Shown: positions 1 to 10,108 of the stretch, in pieces
Layout: each line of letters starts with the position of its first letter
How positions within the stretch are numbered: the stretch's first letter is position 1
Source: Aliiglaciecola lipolytica E3
GTDB taxonomy: Bacteria > Pseudomonadota > Gammaproteobacteria > Enterobacterales > Alteromonadaceae
Length of the DNA: 64,000 nucleotides
Reading direction: 5' to 3'
Assembly: GCF_000314975.1 (NCBI RefSeq)
Contig: NZ_BAEN01000038.1
Location: 124,001-188,000, forward strand
Translations under genes and position numbers: made by a program
Notes under the pieces: model-generated
What the model saw: the letters and a program-made list of their open reading frames with translations, nothing else
Told to the model about the DNA's origin: nothing
Databases searched by the model: none

Positions 1-1125
1 AACGTTTACAGGCCAGAGCCATGAAACGACAGCAATAAAGGCGATTGCACCAAAACTCAACCAAAAACTCGCACTGAGTAAACTCATTGGCTGAATTAGG
101 ATAAAAATAAACATGTTTAATATTATGAACCACTTAAAAGTGATATATCGTTTGCTAAAAAGCATTAATGCCCAAAGTGTTAACATTATCCATGCTCTGA
201 GAGTCGGTAACGAAAAGCCCGCGATATAGGCATAAAAAAACGTCGCTATAAGTGTGATCAGAAGCGAGATATATTGATAGTTAACTCGTTGGGGTAACGT
301 AACTATACGGCCAAACAAACGTAACAACTGGGTGAATATAAAATAACAAAGCGACGCTACCACGCCTAAGTGCAATCCCGATATCGCCACAAGATGAGCA
401 ACGCCCGTTGTTTGCATCATTTGCCAATTTTGCTGAGTTAATCCGGAACGATCGCCAAAGGTCATAGCTGCAATCCAACTGGAATGGCGCAGTTCGATTG
501 ATTTAAATTTATCGATTAGCCGTTGTCGTACAGTAACGTTGTTTTCCTGTAACTCAGCGCTATCATTTAAAACATACCCTGTCGCTACGATATTATTGGA
601 AATTAACCACTTTTGATAATTAAACCCACCATCATTAGCGAGGCCATGTACCGGCTTTAGTTTTACCGACAAGTTAACACGCTGCCCCTGCTTCAATGGC
701 CAAGCTGGCAACTTCCAATTTAGTCTTACTCTCGGCTGTGTATAACTTGTTTTACCATTAATAGAAGAAATCACTAAATTGAACTTAGTATTTTCTAAAT
801 CACTTACAATAGTTTCGATTGATCCTGTTACTTGCTTTATTTGTCGAATATCTTGCTCTGATAGTTGCCAATTAACCCGCCAATGGCCTACACTCGCCAT
901 CCACACTATTGCAAAAAGAGTGGATGTAATGCATATCATTGCTGACACATTTAGTTTGCAGAAAAATAGCGCATTTTTGGAATATCGTGTGGTAAGCCAG
1001 GCAATGACAAGAAAAACTGGCAACAGATAAGGACTAGGGAGATGTGGCCACACTAAACTGGACACTGAAATTGTCACAAAACTGACCACCCAAAGTTGTT
1101 TATTCCGTTGTATAGTATTTAGCAA
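1..1125 (-). CDS. comEC: ComEC/Rec2 family DNA-uptake channel, 5' part (runs off left edge)
   Basis: The inner-membrane competence protein ComEC/Rec2 carries transforming DNA into the cytoplasm. Reading leftwards, the frame stays open for 375 codons to the window edge, so only the N-terminal part is present. It shows hydrophobic N-terminal segments, a soluble domain of the DUF4131 type (residues about 60-210), then the family signature GVAHLVAISGLHLG near residue 240 and the membrane stretch AGFSLPTLRAW. The start is uncertain because no ATG follows the upstream in-frame stop at 1162-1164. TTG at 1125 has a TAAGG ribosome site 8 bases upstream. The gene is divergent from the DUF2062 gene across fewer than 40 bases. 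Confidence 0.88.
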   Translation of the reverse strand, partial: MLNTIQRNKQLWVVSFVTISVSSLVWPHLPSPYLLPVFLVIAWLTTRYSKNALFFCKLNVSAMICITSTLFAIVWMASVGHWRVNWQLSEQDIRQIKQVTGSIETIVSDLENTKFNLVISSINGKTSYTQPRVRLNWKLPAWPLKQGQRVNLSVKLKPVHGLANDGGFNYQKWLISNNIVATGYVLNDSAELQENNVTVRQRLIDKFKSIELRHSSWIAAMTFGDRSGLTQQNWQMMQTTGVAHLVAISGLHLGVVASLCYFIFTQLLRLFGRIVTLPQRVNYQYISLLITLIATFFYAYIAGFSLPTLRAWIMLTLWALMLFSKRYITFKWFIILNMFIFILIQPMSLLSASFWLSFGAIAFIAVVSWLWPVNV

Positions 1126-1163
1126 TTCCTTTGCCTTAACTGTGGTGTAAAATTCGGTAGACT

Positions 1164-1688
1164 ATGCCTAAAAAGATTATTAAACGCTTTTTACCAGATC
1201 ATCAAACGATCAAAAACCATAAAGCGTTAAAAATGTTCGGAACTGTACTACATGACCCCAATTTATGGCATTTGAACCGAAAATCTGCTTCTGGTGCATT
1301 TGGGATTGGGTTATTTTTTGCGTGGTGGCCAGTTCCCTTTCAAATGTGGTTAGCCGCCGCATCCGCTATTCCAATGCGCGTCAATCTGCCCTTGTCTATG
1401 GCGACCGTTTGGGTGACCAACCCTTTTACTATGCCTCCGATGTTTTATCTTGCCTATTTGATAGGTACCACGGTTTTAGGTGCACCTGAACGCCATTTTA
1501 AGTTTCAATTAAGCTGGCAATGGGTGGTACAAAGTATGGAAACGATTGGTCCGGCATTTTTACTTGGCTGCGGGATATGTTCGGTTGTATGTGGGTTAGC
1601 GGGATATTTAGGGCTAGACGCTATTTGGCGTTATTCAGTAAGCAAAGCATGGAAAAACCGCAAACTAAGACGTAAAAAAATGCAATAA
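1164..1688 (+). CDS. DUF2062 membrane protein
   Basis: A 174-residue protein of the DUF2062 family, whose members are small inner-membrane proteins of unknown function often encoded beside comEC. It has a basic N-terminus (MPKKIIKRFLPD), then hydrophobic segments with the family-type stretches GLFFAWWPVPFQMW and VWVTNPFTMPPMFY, and a strongly basic C-terminal tail (RKLRRKKMQ) expected to stay in the cytoplasm. The length is usual for the family. It is divergent from comEC; the very short gap leaves little room for two independent promoters. Family assignment is by recognised motifs; the function is not known. Confidence 0.85.
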   Translation: MPKKIIKRFLPDHQTIKNHKALKMFGTVLHDPNLWHLNRKSASGAFGIGLFFAWWPVPFQMWLAAASAIPMRVNLPLSMATVWVTNPFTMPPMFYLAYLIGTTVLGAPERHFKFQLSWQWVVQSMETIGPAFLLGCGICSVVCGLAGYLGLDAIWRYSVSKAWKNRKLRRKKMQ

Positions 1689-1715
1689 CACTGTTTTTTT
1701 TGTTAAATACGGTAT

Positions 1716-2150
1716 TTACTCTGGATATCGAAGATTCATAACCGCTATATCTGACTTGATGATACTGGCTAAAACGGCTAAGTCCACATCTGCTAATTTG
1801 TTAATATATAAACATGCTTTACTGGTTTTATGTTTCCCTAAATTCTCCATCAGCTCTGGTTTTTCTGCCATCCCTGCTCCCACATAAACACTTAAGTTTT
1901 GTTTTCGCGGTGAAAACCCGCTGCGCATAAACGCTTGTTTTTTGCCACTAGCTAATGCATATGTATATGTGCCAAAACCAATAATACTGCTCCCCCAAAG
2001 CACAGGTTGCTCACCTGTGATGTCTTTAAACATATCCAATAGCACTAGCGCATCTTCACGCCTTTGAGCATTTTCAACTTGGTTAATAAATTCTATGACA
2101 TCAGCTTCTGTAGGTTGTGTTTTATTTTCTGAAGACATAACAGTTGCCAT
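1716..2150 (-). CDS. DUF1801 (YdhG-like) domain protein
   Basis: A 144-residue protein resembling the DUF1801/YdhG fold. The stretch LWGSSIIGFGTYTYALASGK followed by a ...SGFSPRKQNLSVYV segment and a C-terminal KACLYINKLADVD...VLASII pattern is typical of this family, a small beta-rich domain of uncertain function related to the YjbR/CyaY-like fold. It lies 40 bases downstream of the ligA stop on the same strand, so it may be the last gene of the smc-zipA-ligA unit. A second in-frame ATG at 2138 is an alternative start; neither has a strong ribosome site. Confidence 0.75.
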   Translation of the reverse strand: MATVMSSENKTQPTEADVIEFINQVENAQRREDALVLLDMFKDITGEQPVLWGSSIIGFGTYTYALASGKKQAFMRSGFSPRKQNLSVYVGAGMAEKPELMENLGKHKTSKACLYINKLADVDLAVLASIIKSDIAVMNLRYPE

Positions 2151-2190
2151 CCCAATAAAAAGTTAATCGGATTAAATACTTCAGTGATAT

Positions 2191-4281
<2,091 letters not shown>

Positions 4282-4296
4282 CTAAAAAGTAGTGTA

Positions 4297-5673
4297 CTAG
4301 CGTGCGATCATACGTTTACGTTCAAATTCTCGAATCTTTTCTACGTATTGTTGCAAGCTTTGCTTCGTTAAGGCGCTACGTCTGCCATCTAAAACCTGAG
4401 CAGAAAACTCATCAGCAATTTTGCGCGCCGCATTGTGCATCATATTAAAAACTTGATGGGGATCACCTTCAATGGGCAACATCATAAATAATGACACACC
4501 CAAGGTATTAAAGTTTTCAAGGTTATCGATATCGAACACGCCGGGTTTGAACATATTCGCTAAACTGAATAATACTGGCCCTTTACCGTTACTGTTAACA
4601 TGGCGGTGGAAAATATCCTGATCACCAAACTTAAATCCGAGGGTCAATAACATGGGCAAAAGCGCCGCACCTTGAATGGGATTGTCATCATTCGCTTTCA
4701 CATTGATTACCAACACTTGTTGTTCTTGCTGTTGGACATTTTCTTCGACATGATCACTATTTGTTGCCGGTTTAACCGTTGTTTGCGCTTCTGCTTCAGG
4801 CTCATCAAAATCGATTTTCATTTGATCTTCACGAATTTGCGGCTCTCTACGTTTACGTGTTTTTGGCTCAGATTTGCTGCGTTTTACAAAGTTGCGCGCT
4901 TGATCCGCAAGACTCATTTTACTGACGCCTTCAGAATTTGCGGTACTTGCCACTTCTGATTCTTTTTCACTAGATTGCTCAGAATTGTTCGCAGTCTTCA
5001 CAACTGGCTTATCATCTTTATCAGAAGATGACGGCTCTTTCACCGGTGCAGAGAAATCAGTGGTTGAATCCGCTTTGGGTGGTTTTTCGCCCGCTTCAAG
5101 CTCCGATGTTTTAAGTAAAAATGGGGGTGGTTCTGGTATATCGGCTGTATCACTACTTTCAATGGCACTCATCCGACTACGCATTGCTTGCACTTGCTGC
5201 GCTGCATATTCAGGTTTAGGTTGTGTTACCACAGAAGAATAAATTTTAGGCTTAGAGGCCGGAGAATCTTGCTTAATGACTTCATCTGCCGTTTTCGACA
5301 TATCGGTTTCCGCTACGTCTTGAGGCTCTTCATTTTTTGCTTGTTCTGCAGATGGCGTGTCTGTGGAAGATGGTTCTTTTGCTGCAGTGCTAACCACACG
5401 AACAGCGCCAATGCCTAACTCGTCAAAATTATCATCGCTCAAATTAGGCTCAATTTTATCGCGTTTCGGATTAAACTCGATAACGTCTGAATCAGATTCT
5501 AGATCGACATCTTCTATTTCGTCGTCATCATAATCTTCTTCCCAATCTTGAGTTTCAAGGCTTGCATGACCTTTGTCTTGTGCATTTTTACGCACACTCC
5601 ACATGCCATGTATTAAAATACCGATAATGGCGATAGCGCCTATGACTAAAAATGCTAGTCGTAATTCTTCCAT
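4297..5673 (-). CDS. zipA: Cell division protein ZipA
   Basis: ZipA anchors FtsZ filaments to the inner membrane early in divisome assembly. The 458-residue product has the expected plan: one N-terminal transmembrane segment (residues about 5-23) followed by basic residues, a long low-complexity linker rich in acidic residues, Pro, Ser and Gln (about 30-320), and a C-terminal FtsZ-binding domain (about 325-455) with LVINVKA, GAALLPMLLTLGFKFG and VLFSLANMFKPGVFD. It is longer than E. coli ZipA (328 residues), mostly in the linker, as is common in Alteromonadales. It sits between smc and ligA in a conserved order. Confidence 0.95.
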   Translation of the reverse strand: MEELRLAFLVIGAIAIIGILIHGMWSVRKNAQDKGHASLETQDWEEDYDDDEIEDVDLESDSDVIEFNPKRDKIEPNLSDDNFDELGIGAVRVVSTAAKEPSSTDTPSAEQAKNEEPQDVAETDMSKTADEVIKQDSPASKPKIYSSVVTQPKPEYAAQQVQAMRSRMSAIESSDTADIPEPPPFLLKTSELEAGEKPPKADSTTDFSAPVKEPSSSDKDDKPVVKTANNSEQSSEKESEVASTANSEGVSKMSLADQARNFVKRSKSEPKTRKRREPQIREDQMKIDFDEPEAEAQTTVKPATNSDHVEENVQQQEQQVLVINVKANDDNPIQGAALLPMLLTLGFKFGDQDIFHRHVNSNGKGPVLFSLANMFKPGVFDIDNLENFNTLGVSLFMMLPIEGDPHQVFNMMHNAARKIADEFSAQVLDGRRSALTKQSLQQYVEKIREFERKRMIAR

Positions 5674-5694
5674 ATGAGCTTAACTACCCTATTT

Positions 5695-6717
5695 TTATGC
5701 TTGAGCAATCGCAACAGCTTCTTCAACATCTACGGCTACCATGCGCGAAACGCCCGGTTCAGCCATAGTCACACCCGTTAAATGTTTAGCCATTTCCATC
5801 GCAATTTTATTATGGGTGATATATATAAATTGCACACTTTTTGACATTTCAGACACCAACTTACAAAAGCGCCCCACATTGGCATCGTCCAAAGGCGCAT
5901 CCACCTCATCTAATAAACAAAATGGTGCAGGATTTAGTCTGAAAATCGCAAATACCAATGATAAAGCGGTTAGCGCTTTTTCTCCACCAGAAAGAAGGTG
6001 AATTGTACTATTTTTCTTGCCAGGTGGTCTTGCCATAATTGTGACTCCTGTTTCGAGTAAATCTTCACCAGTAAGTTCCAAATAAGCTGAGCCACCACCG
6101 AACACTTTGGGAAACAGTTCTTTTAAGCCCTGATTAACTTTGTCATATGTATCTTTGAACCTTGCTTTGGTTTCTTTATCAATTTTACGAATCGCACCTT
6201 CAAGGGTCTCTAGCGCAGCAACCAAATCTTCATTTTGATCATCTAAATGTTTTTTACGTTGAGATTGAATTTCAAATTCCTCAACCGCAGCAAGATTCAC
6301 CGCACCGAGTCGACTTACCGATGCAGTGGTATTTTCCAATTGTTGTTGCCATTGATTTTCTTCTGCGTCTTCTGGCAATGTTTCTAATATTGTTTTCAAT
6401 GTTTGATTTAATTCATCCAACTGTTCAAGCGTACTATTGGCTCGTACTCGGAAACCTTCGCATTCGAGCTTTTTACTTTCAAGCGCACTGCGCATCTGTT
6501 GAATTTTTTCGACAATCCCTTGCTGACCTTTTTCCGCACTGGACAATAAGCTTTCAACTTCGGCGAGTTGATCATTTAGCTGAGATTGTTGTAATTCGAC
6601 CTCAACTCGCTGTTCTAACAACATTGCCAAGGTATTTTCTTGCTCATCAAATGGTTTAGAAAGCTCTGCTAGTTCTTGACTCAATTGGTCTTGTCGATTA
6701 CGCATAGTTTCCAGCAT
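5695..6717 (-). CDS. smc: SMC C-terminal fragment (signature and Walker B half)
   Basis: This open frame follows, in the same reading frame, an in-frame TGA in smc at 6727-6729. The 340-residue fragment from ATG 6717 holds the rest of the returning coiled coil, then the ABC signature [18 protein letters not shown] and Walker [14 protein letters not shown] with the H-loop YITHNK. On its own it lacks Walker A, hinge and N-terminal coil, so it could work only if it associated with the N-terminal piece or if the TGA were read through. No convincing ribosome site precedes ATG 6717 (only AAAGCAG), so independent translation looks weak. Confidence 0.85.
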   Translation of the reverse strand: MLETMRNRQDQLSQELAELSKPFDEQENTLAMLLEQRVEVELQQSQLNDQLAEVESLLSSAEKGQQGIVEKIQQMRSALESKKLECEGFRVRANSTLEQLDELNQTLKTILETLPEDAEENQWQQQLENTTASVSRLGAVNLAAVEEFEIQSQRKKHLDDQNEDLVAALETLEGAIRKIDKETKARFKDTYDKVNQGLKELFPKVFGGGSAYLELTGEDLLETGVTIMARPPGKKNSTIHLLSGGEKALTALSLVFAIFRLNPAPFCLLDEVDAPLDDANVGRFCKLVSEMSKSVQFIYITHNKIAMEMAKHLTGVTMAEPGVSRMVAVDVEEAVAIAQA

Positions 6718-6726
6718 CTGCTTTGT

Positions 6727-9174
6727 TCAGCGATTAGAATCTAGCGCTCCTTGATACTGGCTTTTTACTTGTTGTAAAACCAGAGCTAATTGGTGAGATT
6801 GAGCGGTTACTGTTTCTACTTGATTGCGTGACAATTGTTCTTGATCAACAAGCTGTGACTTTTGTTGTTCGAAGCTTTGTTGTTGCACAGACATGTCTTC
6901 TAATTGAGTTTCCAATTCCTGAACCTGCTCAGCCAATTGTTCAGATTGCAATTCTTCATCTTCTAAAAGTTGCATTTGACGGCTCAGTTCTTCGCTTATT
7001 TTAGTTTGCCTGACTAACGTTTGCTGATGTTGCATCTCTAACAAGTTCAACTGATTTTGTTGTTGCGTTAAAGCTTGTTCGGATTGTTGGAAATCTGTTT
7101 GCGCTTCTTCAATTTTAATTTCCAGCGCTTTTACCTGATTTGCTGTCCCTAAAACTGTTTCTTCAAGCGGAATTTGTCGGTCTGAATACACCCGTTGCCT
7201 AGTATCATGCAATTCAACTAATTTTGCCGCTCGTTCAATCATGCCTTGTTGTTTTTCGGTATCTCCTAAATCAAGCCAATCTAGGCCAAATCGTTGTCCA
7301 TTTTTAGTCACAATCGATTGACCACTGCTTAAACTTGCTTGTAATTCAAGAGCTTGTTCAACTGTATCTACGGCTAGAATGTGCGTAAACCAATCTGGAA
7401 TTTCAGTATTTTTTATTTTCTGCGCTAAACTGCCCTCTGGTTTCAGGCTACTTAGACGATCGCCAAGTATTAGTTTACCGCTATCACATTGTATATAGTG
7501 TGCTAGCTTATCCGATTCCTGCAACCAATTCGCCTGTTGCCAATCTGCGGTTACTGCTTCCACTGCTTTTTCCCAGCCAGTTTCAACTTCGAGTACCTGC
7601 CACAAAGGCTGAAATTGTGCATCATGTAGATGTAAAGTATCGACTAATGAATGGTCGCTTTGTGACATTTTTTGCAGGCTTTCAAGAGCAGAAATTTGTG
7701 CATCTAGCTGTTGAATCTCACCTTTTACTTCAAAAAGTGATTGTTGTTGAGAGGTTTCTTTTTCACGCTGAAGAACCAAGTTTTGTTTACTGTCGTGAAG
7801 GCGCTGTTTGGTATGTTGAAAACGCCCCTTCGCTTGCGCAACTTGATGCTGTAAACTTTCAATTTGTTGCGCCAAAACATCATGTTCTAGTTCATTTTGT
7901 TCTTGTTGTAATTCGCTAATCCGCTGTTGAGTACGCATTTGCATATTCATCGTCGATTGAATTTGACTGTGGCAGCTTTGCACTTGTTGTTTACAGTTTT
8001 GATAGACTCTTTCGTGATCTCGAAATTCACTATCGAGCAATCGCAGCTTTTCTTGGTTTTGCAGTAAAACATCTTGTGCCACTTCTAATTGCGCTTGCAA
8101 GGTTTCATGTTCGGGCTCAGATTCAGCTAAATTTAACTCCAGACTCGCAATTTTTGCCGCCTCTTCACTCGCGAAGCCCTCTGATTCACCGATGGCACGC
8201 TGCGTTTCTTGCAGTTCACTTTCAATTTGTGCAGAGCGTTGTTTGGCATGTAGCCGATTTTGCTCTAATTTGGTGATTTCCGTGCCTAATTTAAAGTTTT
8301 CGTTTTGCAAATCCGTTAGTTGCTGTTTTAAGTTTTGCTGCTGCTCACGATACGTTGTGATGCCCCGCTCGTCTCCGCGTTGCTTTGCAATAAACGCCTC
8401 AACTTCATTTTGTTGATGTTCAATCTGATTTTCCAAATTGGCAATATTCTCACTATGTTTCAGCCATCGCAAAGCAGCCAACTCGCCTTTTAAAGTTCGT
8501 TCTTTAGCTTTTAAATCTTTGTATTTAATGGCTGCTGTGGCTTGTCTTTGTAACTTATCAAGTTGTTGCCCTAACTCAGAACGCACATCATCTAACCGTT
8601 CTAAATTTTCCTTAGTGTGACGAATTCTATTCTCTGTCTCTCTGCGTCTTTCTTTGTATTTAGAAATGCCGGCTGCTTCTTCGATAAACACTCTGAGTTC
8701 TTGTGGTTTAGATTCGATTAAGCGCGAAATCATACCTTGTTCGATTATCGCGTAGTTTCTAGGGCCAAGGCCCGTGCCAAGGAATAAGTCGGTAACATCT
8801 CTGCGTCTGCATTTTGTTGCATTTAAATAGTAATTTGATTGGGCGTCGCGCGTTACTACCCGTTTAACAGATAATTCCGTGTAATTTGCAAACTCCCCTT
8901 GAATTCGCCCTGAAGAGTTATCAAATACCAGTTCCACACTACATTGGGATACAGGTTTACGCGCCGTAGAGCCGTTAAAGATGACGTCTGTCATTGCGTC
9001 ACCACGCAAATTTTTAGCCGAGCTTTCGCCCAGTACCCAACGCACTGCATCGATAACATTAGATTTTCCGCAACCATTGGGACCAACAATTGCTGTCATA
9101 TCATCGGGAAACGGAATATTGGTCGGATCAACGAATGATTTGAATCCTGCCAACCGAATTTTCTTCAAGCGCAT
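6727..9174 (-). CDS. smc: SMC N-terminal fragment (Walker A, coil, hinge)
   Basis: SMC is the ATPase that, with ScpA and ScpB, compacts and segregates the chromosome. This 815-residue piece contains the N-terminal head with Walker A GPNGCGKSNV (about residue 32), the first Gln/Glu-rich coiled coil, the hinge (about residues 505-640) and part of the returning coil, where it ends at an in-frame TGA (6727-6729). The frame continues unchanged into the C-terminal fragment, and without the stop the protein would be 1159 residues, a normal SMC length. The gene is divergent from cysZ. Confidence 0.9.
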   Translation of the reverse strand: MRLKKIRLAGFKSFVDPTNIPFPDDMTAIVGPNGCGKSNVIDAVRWVLGESSAKNLRGDAMTDVIFNGSTARKPVSQCSVELVFDNSSGRIQGEFANYTELSVKRVVTRDAQSNYYLNATKCRRRDVTDLFLGTGLGPRNYAIIEQGMISRLIESKPQELRVFIEEAAGISKYKERRRETENRIRHTKENLERLDDVRSELGQQLDKLQRQATAAIKYKDLKAKERTLKGELAALRWLKHSENIANLENQIEHQQNEVEAFIAKQRGDERGITTYREQQQNLKQQLTDLQNENFKLGTEITKLEQNRLHAKQRSAQIESELQETQRAIGESEGFASEEAAKIASLELNLAESEPEHETLQAQLEVAQDVLLQNQEKLRLLDSEFRDHERVYQNCKQQVQSCHSQIQSTMNMQMRTQQRISELQQEQNELEHDVLAQQIESLQHQVAQAKGRFQHTKQRLHDSKQNLVLQREKETSQQQSLFEVKGEIQQLDAQISALESLQKMSQSDHSLVDTLHLHDAQFQPLWQVLEVETGWEKAVEAVTADWQQANWLQESDKLAHYIQCDSGKLILGDRLSSLKPEGSLAQKIKNTEIPDWFTHILAVDTVEQALELQASLSSGQSIVTKNGQRFGLDWLDLGDTEKQQGMIERAAKLVELHDTRQRVYSDRQIPLEETVLGTANQVKALEIKIEEAQTDFQQSEQALTQQQNQLNLLEMQHQQTLVRQTKISEELSRQMQLLEDEELQSEQLAEQVQELETQLEDMSVQQQSFEQQKSQLVDQEQLSRNQVETVTAQSHQLALVLQQVKSQYQGALDSNR

Positions 9175-9318
9175 TTAAGGATAGGTAATCTTTATTATAG
9201 TTTGTAGTGAATGTATCAAATGTCATCAAGTGTAACAATTGAGGATTTGTATTGAATCAGCACAAAGTTATACTTAATCCTCATTTTAGGTATTTTTTCG
9301 GCGGGAATTAGTAAAACA

Positions 9319-10065
9319 ATGCAAAGTAATAGTGGTACAGGTTATTTTCTTCAGGGCTTTTCTTTAATCAGAACCAAAGGGCTTAAACGATTTGTTTTCA
9401 TTCCATTGACAGTCAATTTAATCTTATTTTCATTAGCTTTGTACTTTTTAGTAGGCCAAATTGAATCTGGGATTTTATATATCGTTAATATCATTCCTGA
9501 CTGGGAATGGCTTAGTTGGATTAAACAAGGCTTAGCTTACATTTTGTGGCCTCTTGCTGTAATCACCGTACTCTTGGTTTTTGCTTTATTGTTCGGCACT
9601 CTGGCAAACTGGATTGCAGCGCCGTTCAACGGTTTATTAGCTGAAAAAGTAGAGCTGCACCTGACCGGAAAAGGCCTTGGAGACACAGGATTATTAGATG
9701 TTTTTAAAGATATTCCACGCACATTGGGTCGCGAGCTCGCCAAACTAGGTTACTATATTCCCCGTGCTATTGGATTTCTAATCCTGTTTTTCCTGTTACC
9801 CATAGCTGGACAAGTATTGTGGTTTTTGTTCTCCGCCTGGATGATGGCCATTCAATATTGCGACTATCCATTTGATAATCACAAAATCGATTTTAAAACC
9901 ATGCGTCTAACATTGAATCAACGCCGCTCCCACTGTTTTTCATTTGGTGTTTTAGTGAGTGTTTTTTCAATGATCCCAATTATAAATTTTTTAGTAATGC
10001 CGGTGGCAATATGCGGAGCCACGTCCATGTGGGTCAATGAGTTGCGAGATAAGGTGCCAGATTAA
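9319..10065 (+). CDS. cysZ: Sulfate transporter CysZ
   Basis: CysZ is an inner-membrane protein for high-affinity sulfate uptake feeding cysteine synthesis. The 248-residue product has several hydrophobic segments and family-typical stretches: FLQGFSLI near the N-terminus, NWIAAPFNGLLAEKVE, AIQYCDYPFDNHK and the C-terminal IPIINFLVMPVAICGAT. The length matches E. coli CysZ (253 residues). Its position divergent from the zipA cluster is conserved in gammaproteobacteria. No strong ribosome site is seen before ATG 9319. Confidence 0.95.
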   Translation: MQSNSGTGYFLQGFSLIRTKGLKRFVFIPLTVNLILFSLALYFLVGQIESGILYIVNIIPDWEWLSWIKQGLAYILWPLAVITVLLVFALLFGTLANWIAAPFNGLLAEKVELHLTGKGLGDTGLLDVFKDIPRTLGRELAKLGYYIPRAIGFLILFFLLPIAGQVLWFLFSAWMMAIQYCDYPFDNHKIDFKTMRLTLNQRRSHCFSFGVLVSVFSMIPIINFLVMPVAICGATSMWVNELRDKVPD

Positions 10066-10075
10066 TTATCTGGCA
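10055..10075. terminator. 8-bp hairpin between convergent cysZ and the GGDEF/EAL gene
   Basis: TGCCAGAT and ATCTGGCA flank a 5-base loop and overlap the cysZ stop codon. There is no clear T-run on either strand, so it may be a transcript-end stem-loop and not a classical intrinsic terminator. Confidence 0.4.
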
Positions 10076-10108
10076 ATCAGATTCGTCAGCTTTGAAGAAT
10101 GCACATAT

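Larger units (their letters stand above)
5695..9174 (-). pseudogene. smc: smc interrupted by an in-frame TGA (whole locus)
   Basis: Taken as one unit, the locus encodes a full SMC except for codon 816, which is TGA (context SNR-stop-TKQ). Upstream and downstream pieces share one frame, so the lesion is a single substitution (for example from CGA or TGG) and not an indel. Other genes here, such as trpG, end normally in TGA, so the code is not reassigned, and no stem-loop suited to selenocysteine insertion is visible just after the TGA. The locus may be a recent pseudogene, a split gene or a read or assembly error. The fragments are listed separately. Confidence 0.75.

Noticed and set aside
6162-6659. 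165-codon plus-strand frame inside smc
   Set aside because: Antisense to the coiled coil; composition follows the repeated Gln/Glu codons of smc.
6690-6729. Selenocysteine insertion at the smc TGA
   Set aside because: No stem-loop of the bacterial SECIS type is visible in the bases just after the TGA and SMC is not a selenoprotein family.
7500-7919. 139-codon plus-strand frame inside smc
   Set aside because: Shadow of the coiled-coil coding sequence, no ribosome site.
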